DNA of 8,628 bases from Actinomycetota bacterium (GTDB taxonomy: Bacteria > Desulfobacterota > Deferrimicrobia > Deferrimicrobiales > Deferrimicrobiaceae): the NCBI GenBank assembly GCA_016844415.1, contig JAENIX010000086.1, positions 1 through 8,628 on the forward strand. The letters are read 5' to 3'. The position numbers were made by a program, and so were the translations under genes. Below, in pieces: positions 1 to 4,764 of the stretch. The notes beneath the pieces are model-generated. The model saw nothing but the letters and a program-made list of their open reading frames with translations. It was not told the DNA's origin and ran no database searches. Within the stretch, counting starts at the first letter, position 1. Each line of letters begins with the position of its first letter.

Positions 1-1
1 A

Positions 2-313
2 GACCGCAGGGACATCGAGGCGATCGCTTCCCTTGCGAGGGAACACGGCGTGGAAACCGTGGTGATCGGCCTCCCGTTGCATTCGGACGGCACCGAGGGG
101 ACCCAGGCCGCCCGGGCAAGGGCGTTCGGGGAGAAAGTTCGCGGCACCCTCGGCCTTCCGGTCGTCCCATGGGACGAACGAATGACCACCGCCCAGGCGG
201 AACGTTACCTAATCGAGGCCGGCGTGCGCAGGGAGAAGCGCAAAGAGGTCCGCGACAGCCTCGCCGCCGCCCTCCTGCTGCAGTCTGCGCTGGACGCCCG
301 GAACAGGGAATAG
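2..313 (+). CDS. ruvX: Putative pre-16S rRNA nuclease / Holliday junction resolvase-like protein YqgF/RuvX (5' truncated)
   Basis: This is the 3' part of a YqgF/RuvX gene; the window starts inside it. The reading frame is open from base 2, so about 103 residues are visible of a family that usually runs near 140. The N-terminal RNase H-fold strand carrying the first catalytic Asp (DxGxxRxG motif) is therefore missing. Visible family motifs are VVIGLPLHSDGTEG (glycine loop after the second strand), the DERMTT block with a conserved acidic residue, and RDSLAAALLLQ at the C-terminus, which carries the last conserved Asp. Family members are implicated in 16S rRNA 5'-end maturation and in Holliday-junction or transcription-linked repair. 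The gene lies 8 nt upstream of mltG; ruvX-mltG pairs are common in deltaproteobacteria, often after alaS. An in-frame ATG at 50 is internal to a conserved helix and is not the real start. Confidence 0.93.
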   Translation, partial: DRRDIEAIASLAREHGVETVVIGLPLHSDGTEGTQAARARAFGEKVRGTLGLPVVPWDERMTTAQAERYLIEAGVRREKRKEVRDSLAAALLLQSALDARNRE

Positions 314-321
314 GCCCCCCG

Positions 322-1320
322 TTGCTCTCGCAAAGGTTCAAGACCCTGCTCGTGCTTTCGCAGGCGGCGGTCGTCGTCCTCGCCTTTCTCCTCATGGACT
401 CGCCCTCCGGGAACGGATGGCGTAAAGCGAAGGTGTATATTCCGAAGGGAAGCGCCGGCTCCGAGGTTGCGCGGCTGCTGGCCGCGAAAAACATATTGCT
501 GCATCCCAACGTCTTCCGTCTGCTGATCCTGGGCACGGGGACGGGGAAGAAGCTGAAATACGGCGAATACGCTTTCTCCGATCCGCCATCCGCCGTGGAG
601 ATCTGGTGGAAGCTTTACCGCGGCGATGTCCTGCGATACCAGGTGACAATACCCGAGGGGTCGAACATCTACGACGTCGCCGAGATCCTGCGGGACCAGG
701 AACTCGCCGATCCGGACAAGTTCATCGAAGCCGCGTCATCCCCCGAGGTGCTCGGACGCCTGGGTGTCCCCGGAGCGACTGCGGAAGGCTTTCTCTTCCC
801 GGATACGTACCAGTTTGAAAAAGCGATGTCCCCCGTGGAAATCCTGGAAACCATGGTCCGACTGTTCCGAAGAAGGTTTCCGACCGAATGGGAAAGCCGC
901 GCCCGGGAGGACGGCTTCTCCCTGCTGCAACTCGTCACCATAGCCTCGATCATCGAAAAGGAAACGGGGGTGAAAGAGGAAGGTCCGCTGGTTTCGGCCG
1001 TGATTCGCAACCGGCTCGCGCTGGGGATGCCTCTCCAGATGGATCCCACGGTGATCTACGGCCTGAAGCTGTTCGGAACGGAGATTACGAGGAAAGACCT
1101 GCAGACGCCGTCTCCGTACAACACGTACCTGAACCGCGGGCTGCCTCCAGGCCCCATCGCCAACCCGGGAATCGAGGCCATAAGGGCCGCGCTTTTCCCC
1201 GCCGGGACGGATTACCTGTTCTTCGTTTCCCGAAACGACGGATCGCACACGTTTTCGAGGACCCTTCAGGAACACAACCAGGGGGTGGCCTACCTGAGGA
1301 AAGACAAATCCGAGGATTAG
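322..1320 (+). CDS. mltG: Endolytic murein transglycosylase MltG (YceG-like)
   Basis: MltG cleaves nascent peptidoglycan glycan strands at the inner membrane and so sets strand length. With the TTG start at 322 the protein is 332 residues, close to the usual 330-380. It begins with a short basic segment, then one membrane anchor (about residues 9-26, LVLSQAAVVVLAFLL), then a periplasmic LysM-like region (YIPKGSAGSEVARLLAAKNIL; later VTIPEGSNIYDVAEIL), then the catalytic YceG domain. The catalytic Glu is probably E212 in TIASIIEKET. Other hallmarks are PLQMDPTVIYG, SPYNTY and GLPPGPIANPG. The start is uncertain: the frame is open far upstream, overlapping ruvX, but residues before 322 do not resemble the family. 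TTG 322 keeps the basic residues before the membrane segment, and a weak AGGGA lies about 13 nt upstream. GTG 352 is the alternative. It probably shares a transcript with ruvX. Confidence 0.95.
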   Translation: MLSQRFKTLLVLSQAAVVVLAFLLMDSPSGNGWRKAKVYIPKGSAGSEVARLLAAKNILLHPNVFRLLILGTGTGKKLKYGEYAFSDPPSAVEIWWKLYRGDVLRYQVTIPEGSNIYDVAEILRDQELADPDKFIEAASSPEVLGRLGVPGATAEGFLFPDTYQFEKAMSPVEILETMVRLFRRRFPTEWESRAREDGFSLLQLVTIASIIEKETGVKEEGPLVSAVIRNRLALGMPLQMDPTVIYGLKLFGTEITRKDLQTPSPYNTYLNRGLPPGPIANPGIEAIRAALFPAGTDYLFFVSRNDGSHTFSRTLQEHNQGVAYLRKDKSED

Positions 1321-1350
1321 GGACACTCGCAGGCGGATGAAGCGGGGAGG

Positions 1351-1749
1351 CTATTCCTCGACGTCTCCTGCGGGGACCTTCTTGATGCCGTCTTCCGGCT
1401 CATCCTTCATGTACTTCTCGTCCCGCTCCAGCTTCTCCTGGCACTCTACGCAGTACTTCGCGAAGGGCAACACCTTCAGCCGCCCCTTCGGGATCTTCAC
1501 GCCGCACTCCTCGCAGAGGCCGTACGTACTTTCGTCGATACGGTCGATGGCGTCGTCTATCTGCAGCAGCTTCTTCTTCTCCCTGTCGGTGAGGATCATG
1601 TCCAGTTCGCGCGTCCGTTCCTCGGAAACGGAGTCGATGATGTCACCGATGTCCGGAGCGATCCCCTCTACGGGGGGCTTCGATCGGCGGGCGATACCCC
1701 GCACGAGATCTTCCCTCATGCGGAGCAGCATCTCTTTTTGCGATTTCAT
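1351..1749 (-). CDS. DksA/TraR-family zinc-finger transcriptional regulator
   Basis: A 132-residue protein of the DksA/TraR family. These proteins enter the secondary channel of RNA polymerase and alter initiation, often together with ppGpp. The N-terminal half (residues about 1-75) is predicted to form the helical coiled coil, rich in charged residues. The C-terminal part carries a four-cysteine zinc finger, C79-x2-C82 and C100-x2-C103 with 17 residues between the pairs, in the standard CxECG...P..KYCVECQ arrangement, followed by an acidic tail. The coiled-coil tip reads D36-x-x-D39-x-V41; E. coli DksA has DxxDxA there, so the Ala position is changed. It starts at ATG 1749 with GGGAG 10 nt upstream, 31 nt after the rimO stop, so it is probably the last gene of that operon. 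It could be a DksA paralogue rather than the main DksA, so no symbol is assigned. Confidence 0.9.
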   Translation of the reverse strand: MKSQKEMLLRMREDLVRGIARRSKPPVEGIAPDIGDIIDSVSEERTRELDMILTDREKKKLLQIDDAIDRIDESTYGLCEECGVKIPKGRLKVLPFAKYCVECQEKLERDEKYMKDEPEDGIKKVPAGDVEE

Positions 1750-1759
1750 GCGCAGCAGA

Positions 1760-1764
1760 CTCCC
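1760..1764 (-). promoter_or_regulatory. Ribosome binding site of the DksA-like gene
   Basis: On the minus strand GGGAG lies 10 nt before ATG 1749, inside the 31-nt gap after the rimO stop. It supports ATG 1749 as the start and independent translation initiation within the operon. Confidence 0.6.
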
Positions 1765-1780
1765 GGACCGGATTTAAAAA

Positions 1781-3160
1781 TTACGTTAGTATACCCGCGG
1801 ACGCACCGGTGTCAACCGGTTTTGCGGGCACCGTTTTTGCGAACAGGTCCCATTCCCGCGCCCCGGTTATCCTCGCACGGCAGAACCGGCCCGCCCGGGA
1901 CGCGTACCCGCTCAGGACCACGTTTCCGTCCACTTCCGGCGCTTGTCCCTTGTGGCGGCCGACCGCGCGTCCCCGCGCGAACGTCTTCTCGACCAGGACC
2001 TCCACCTCCTCGCCCGCCATGGCCGTGTTTCTGGCTGCCAGGATGTCCGCCTGGACGTCCTGGATCCTTTGCGCGCGCTCCCGCTTCAAACGGTCCGGCA
2101 CCTGCCGGGTCATCGCGAAGGCCGCAGTCCCGTCCTCCCGCGAATACGGGAACACTCCCAGGTAGTCCCAGCGGGTGTCGTGGACGAACCGCAGCAGCCG
2201 GTCGAACGCCCTCGCGGTCTCTCCGGGGAACCCGACGATCAGGGAGGTCCGCAGGAAAACGCCGGGGAGCCGTTCCCTCAGCCGCCGGACGAGGGCATGC
2301 ACGTCGTCCGGCCCATACCGCCTTCCCATCATGCTAAGGATGCCGGGGTCGATGTGCTGCACGGGAATATCGAGGTAGCGGCAGATTTTCTTTTCGGCAC
2401 CCAGCAGATCGATAAGGGAGTCGTCTATCCTGCCCGGATAAAGGTACAGAAGGCGAACCCACCGCACGCCTCCGATCTTGCATATGTCCCTGACGAGTGG
2501 GACGAGTCCCCCTTTCTCGCCCCGGTCCGCCCCATAAGATGTGATGTCCTGGCCGACGAGGTTGATCTCCCGCGCCCCCTTCCGAACGAGGATGCGGATC
2601 TCCGCGAGGACGGACTCCCTGGCACGGCTTTGAAGCGGCCCCCGGATCGCCGGGATCGTGCAATAGGAGCACCGGTTGTCGCACCCCTCGAGGATCTTCA
2701 CGAAAGCCGACGCCCGCCCTTCCCCTGGAACGCGGCGCTCGTAAGCTTCGTCGGGAAGCGCCGCCCCGGATACGTGCGTCCTGGGCGCCTCTCCTTCCAG
2801 AAGCTTCCGTATCAGGCCCGGCAGCGCGGGGAGGTCGCCCGGCCCGATGAAGAGATCGACTTCGGGTAGCAGCTCCGGAAGATCGTCGCGGTAGCGGGTC
2901 GCCATGCAGCCCGCTACGACCAGGCGCCGTATCCTCCCCTTCTCCTTCGCACGCGCCAGCGCCAGGATCTCCCCTATCGATTCCTCCTTGGCGTCGCGTA
3001 TGAAGCCGCAGGTGTTAACAACCGCCACGTCCGCGCGGCCTCCGGTAACGACGCGGCATCCATCGGCGGATAGCAGGCCATTCATCACCTCGCTGTCCAC
3101 CGTGTTCTTCGCGCAGCCCAGCGTAAGGATGCGCACGGTCGTGGGCTTTCCCCGGATCAT
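1781..3160 (-). CDS. rimO: Ribosomal protein S12 methylthiotransferase RimO
   Basis: RimO is a radical-SAM enzyme that adds a methylthio group to the beta-carbon of a conserved Asp of ribosomal protein S12 (Asp88/89). The 459-residue protein has all three family domains. The N-terminal UPF0004/MTTase domain (about 8-120) has its iron-sulfur ligands at C16 (LGCAKN), C51 (NTCGF) and C85 (GCMA). The radical-SAM core (about 148-375) has the CxxxCxxC cluster at C160, C164 and C167 in EGCDNRCSYCTIP. A C-terminal TRAM domain spans about 378-445. LGCAKNTVDSE and DIPVQHIDPGILSMMGR favour RimO over its relative MiaB, which methylthiolates tRNA. The ATG at 3160 overlaps the lolA stop as ATGA, which suggests translational coupling to the upstream frame even though lolA itself is broken. 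The DksA-like gene follows 31 nt downstream. Confidence 0.97.
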   Translation of the reverse strand: MIRGKPTTVRILTLGCAKNTVDSEVMNGLLSADGCRVVTGGRADVAVVNTCGFIRDAKEESIGEILALARAKEKGRIRRLVVAGCMATRYRDDLPELLPEVDLFIGPGDLPALPGLIRKLLEGEAPRTHVSGAALPDEAYERRVPGEGRASAFVKILEGCDNRCSYCTIPAIRGPLQSRARESVLAEIRILVRKGAREINLVGQDITSYGADRGEKGGLVPLVRDICKIGGVRWVRLLYLYPGRIDDSLIDLLGAEKKICRYLDIPVQHIDPGILSMMGRRYGPDDVHALVRRLRERLPGVFLRTSLIVGFPGETARAFDRLLRFVHDTRWDYLGVFPYSREDGTAAFAMTRQVPDRLKRERAQRIQDVQADILAARNTAMAGEEVEVLVEKTFARGRAVGRHKGQAPEVDGNVVLSGYASRAGRFCRARITGAREWDLFAKTVPAKPVDTGASAGILT

Positions 3161-3594
3161 CCGTCGACGACCTCCACGCCCTTGGGCTTTCGGAAGCGGA
3201 ACAGGCTGCCGGGGAGAGAAAGACCAAGTTCGGTCCCTTCGAGATAGAGGTGGTTGCTGCCGCCCATCCGGTCGTAGATATGTATCTCACGCACCGTGAG
3301 GTCGCCGTTCCCCACCACGATGTCGATCCTCTGGACCTCGGGGGCGCCGTCGCCGCGCGGAACAAGCCTCAGGGCGGTCTCGTCACCGCCCTTCCTCGAT
3401 ACCGAATTCTCAACCCGGAAAAGCCCTGTGATATCCCCTTTTCCGAACATCAGGAGGAGGGGGACTCTCCCCCCGAGCCCCTTTTCGTCTAGCTTGCGGC
3501 GGAAAACCTGGGGGGAATCGGGCGGGCGGAAATACAGGTGTTCCCCGTCGGCAAGGAATATCTGTGCGTCCTTCCCGCGGTATTCCCAACGCAT
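3157..3594 (-). CDS. LolA-like body, longest ATG-started frame of the broken lolA
   Basis: This is the part of lolA that a gene caller would report: 145 residues from the Met of the conserved KMRWEY strand to the C-terminal KPKGVEVVDG. It holds most of the LolA half-barrel (ADGEHLYFRPPD, VPLLLMFGKGDITGLFRV, ALRLVPRG, LTVREIHIYDRMGGSNHLYLEG) but has no signal peptide. ATG 3594 has no convincing ribosome binding site, and upstream in the same frame LolA-like sequence continues (AYGQVYFEAPLK) without any ATG, GTG or TTG before the next stop. It is therefore unlikely to be a true start. If it is translated, the product would stay in the cytoplasm and lack the first strands of the fold. Confidence 0.5.
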   Translation of the reverse strand: MRWEYRGKDAQIFLADGEHLYFRPPDSPQVFRRKLDEKGLGGRVPLLLMFGKGDITGLFRVENSVSRKGGDETALRLVPRGDGAPEVQRIDIVVGNGDLTVREIHIYDRMGGSNHLYLEGTELGLSLPGSLFRFRKPKGVEVVDG

Positions 3595-3784
3595 CTTCAG
3601 CGGCGCCTCGAAGTAGACCTGCCCGTAGGCCTTACTTAGCCGAATAAGTCTTTGCCGTCGAGTATTTATATGCCACTTTCTGAAGCAATGCCTGACCTGT
3701 CTCCTCCGCTTCCGCCGGGACGGCGTGCGCCAGAAAAAGAAGGAGGGCCGCCAGCGCGGCCCGGACCGCCGGGTGCTTCAGCAC
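3157..3784 (-). pseudogene. lolA: Disrupted outer-membrane lipoprotein carrier LolA (signal peptide and body in different frames)
   Basis: LolA carries lipoproteins across the periplasm from LolCDE to the outer membrane. The gene starts well: AAGGGGG lies 6 nt before GTG 3784, followed by a signal peptide (MLKHPAVRAALAALLLFLAH..., probable cleavage after AVPAEA) and the typical mature N-terminus ALLQKVAYKYSTAKTYSA. A TAA at 3634-3632 then ends this frame after 50 codons. The rest of LolA continues in another frame, from AYGQVYFEAPLKMRWEYRG to the family ending FRFRKPKGVEVVDG, with stop TGA at 3159-3157. In intact LolA proteins roughly 14-16 residues (the xFxQ segment and following strand) separate these two parts; here they abut. 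A deletion of about 44 or 47 bp would explain both the loss and the frame change. This may be a real mutation or an assembly/sequencing error. The stop overlaps the rimO start as ATGA. Confidence 0.75.
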
Positions 3785-3790
3785 GAAATT

Positions 3791-3797
3791 CCCCCTT
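3791..3797 (-). promoter_or_regulatory. Ribosome binding site of lolA
   Basis: AAGGGGG on the minus strand, 6 nt before GTG 3784. It fixes the original lolA start at the signal peptide, about 190 bases upstream of the ATG that begins the remaining open body, and so supports the view that the gene is broken. Confidence 0.65.
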
Positions 3798-3940
3798 TCG
3801 ACACCGGTAATAACAAATCATCTTACACCAGAAGCACGGACGAAGAGGACCACGGCGAACCGATCGAATCATGTGTGCCAGGCGGCGCCCCAGCTCAATA
3901 ATACCGCCATGCGGACGCACCGCCCAGTAGTACCCTACGG

Positions 3941-3975
3941 TGCACCACGACGGAGTTAACCTCCGATGTGGTGCA
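3941..3975. repeat. 35-nt near-perfect inverted repeat
   Basis: TGCACCAC (3941-3948) pairs exactly with GTGGTGCA (3968-3975). Inside, CGGAG (3951-3955) pairs with CTCCG (3961-3965) around the loop TTAAC, with one two-base internal mismatch (GA opposite AT). Thirteen base pairs over 35 nt make it the strongest hairpin in the window. There is no T tract on either side, so it is not a standard intrinsic terminator. It could be an RNA stem or a binding site for a dimeric protein. Confidence 0.75.
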
Positions 3976-4110
3976 GGTCGCGAGCCCCCCTACCAAATAC
4001 CTCGACCGGGGGGCAGGCGTAGCTCCGGGGAAGTCCCCGCGCGAGCCCGGAGTCCTGTCCGGGCGGGACATACCTCAGTGCCTGGACGGATTATTAGATC
4101 GCGACGCCGA

Positions 4111-4136
4111 CCCGCCGAAAAAGGATGTGCGGCGGG
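4111..4136 (-). terminator. Possible termination or 3'-end hairpin after the HAD gene
   Basis: A perfect 7-bp GC-only stem, CCCGCCG/CGGCGGG, lies 7 nt past the HAD gene stop codon on the minus strand. The run of five T (minus strand) is in the 12-nt loop, not after the stem, so the classic intrinsic-terminator layout is absent. It may still protect or define the 3' end of the rnj-ftsK-HAD transcript, or belong to the structured region beside it. Confidence 0.3.
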
Positions 4137-4143
4137 AGCGCTC

Positions 4144-4761
4144 TCATACGCTTACTCCCAGCGCCCGCAGGGAGGCGACGAGGGAATCGTGCGACGTGTA
4201 GCGGATCCCCTTCATCCCCACGCGCCTCGCCCCTTCGGCGTACTCCTCGATGTCGTCGACGTAGACGCACTCATCCGGCAGGACGCCGAGCTTTCCGAGG
4301 GCATCACGGTAGATCCCCTCTCCCGGCTTCATCTCCTTGACGTCGAATGAGAGCGTCACGGAATCGAACTGGGGGAACACCTCAACGCTCTTGAAGAAAT
4401 GCTCATAATGCCATTCGTTGGTGTTGGAAAGCAGTCCCACCTTGTACTTCCCCTTGAGCTCCATAATCAGCGCGGAGGTGGAAGGGATCGGAGTGAAGAT
4501 GTCGGTGAAAGCCCGGAAGAACCCTTCCATCGGGATCGACAGGTTTCCCAACCGGACCGCTTCGCGATAGAAATTTTCCGACGAGACAAGGCCGGTCTCG
4601 TACCTGCGCGGCAGGTCCGACGCGTAGATCGCCTCTTTCAGCTCCCGGAAGCCCTTATCGGTATGGGAAAGCAGGCTGCGGAGGAACAACTCGTTGTCGA
4701 ACTTGCAAATGACGTTCCCGAAATCGAAAACAACGGCCCTGATCGATGAATCCTTCGTCAC
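4144..4761 (-). CDS. HAD-superfamily (subfamily IA, YihX-like) phosphatase
   Basis: A 205-residue haloacid-dehalogenase-type hydrolase, probably a cytoplasmic small-molecule phosphatase of unknown substrate. The four HAD motifs are visible in order: motif I VVFDFGNVI with nucleophile D13, motif II LLSNTN at S112-T114, motif III K145 in EMKPGEGIY, and motif IV VDDIEEY with D169 and D170. Residues about 22-90 form the helical cap of subfamily I. In motif I the usual second Asp is Gly (DxG rather than DxD), as in YihX-like and epoxide-hydrolase N-terminal-domain-like relatives. The start is GTG 4761, only 3 nt after the ftsK stop, with AGG-containing sequence at the end of ftsK as a ribosome binding site, so it is probably co-transcribed with ftsK. 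E. coli YihX hydrolyses alpha-glucose-1-phosphate, but similarity seen here is not enough to assign that activity. Confidence 0.87.
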   Translation of the reverse strand: MTKDSSIRAVVFDFGNVICKFDNELFLRSLLSHTDKGFRELKEAIYASDLPRRYETGLVSSENFYREAVRLGNLSIPMEGFFRAFTDIFTPIPSTSALIMELKGKYKVGLLSNTNEWHYEHFFKSVEVFPQFDSVTLSFDVKEMKPGEGIYRDALGKLGVLPDECVYVDDIEEYAEGARRVGMKGIRYTSHDSLVASLRALGVSV

Positions 4762-4764
4762 TTT

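Larger units (their letters stand above)
3785..4143. other. 359-nt intergenic gap with many strong inverted repeats (possible structured RNA)
   Basis: No convincing coding sequence was seen between the HAD stop and the lolA start. The part nearest lolA (about 3785-3870) is less GC-rich and could hold a lolA promoter; TAAGAT at 3825-3820 on the minus strand is a possible -10 box, but no good -35 was found. From about 3900 to 4136 the DNA is dense in inverted repeats: CCGC/GCGG (3904-3907 with 3911-3914), TGCACCAC/GTGGTGCA with inner CGGAG/CTCCG (3941-3975), GCCCCCC/GGGGGGC (3984-3990 with 4008-4014), CTCCGGG/CCCGGAG (4023-4029 with 4046-4052), TGTCC/GGACA (4056-4060 with 4066-4070) and CCCGCCG/CGGCGGG (4111-4136). 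The density suggests a structured RNA or leader, but no known family was recognised and the strand is unknown. Confidence 0.5.

Noticed and set aside
169..321. ATG 169 as the start of mltG
   Set aside because: It would overlap most of the visible ruvX, and the extra residues are Arg/Pro-rich without similarity to MltG. The membrane anchor and family length fit a start near 322.
1943..2869. Long open frame on the plus strand (308 codons) opposite rimO
   Set aside because: It lies fully inside rimO on the other strand, and its translation has no recognisable domain. High GC content makes such antisense frames common; the rimO frame has every family motif.
3625..3640. Programmed frameshift in lolA at AAG TAA
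   Set aside because: A one-base skip would join the frames but would not restore the roughly 15 residues that LolA needs between the two blocks, so a deletion or an assembly error explains the data better.
3666..3920. Minus-strand open frame (84 codons) upstream of the lolA body
   Set aside because: It overlaps the lolA signal-peptide region in a different frame and runs into the inverted-repeat region; its translation is Gly/Arg/Pro-rich without family features.
3976..3993. tRNA T-arm-like stretch GGTCGCGAGCCCCCCTAC
   Set aside because: There is no matching acceptor strand, D arm or anticodon arm on either side.
4022..4052. RNase P-like core (GGGGAAGTCCCC resembles the GGAAAGTCC element)
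   Set aside because: The other conserved RNase P blocks were not found nearby, and the segment folds as a simple local hairpin.
3878..4085. 6S RNA-like rod closed by CCAGGC (3878-3883) and GCCTGG (4080-4085), with CCGCCC (3920-3925) and GGGCGG (4061-4066) inside
   Set aside because: The pairings are short and do not extend. Six-base complements are expected by chance over this length, and no conserved 6S bubble was seen. It is kept only as part of the general structured-RNA suggestion.
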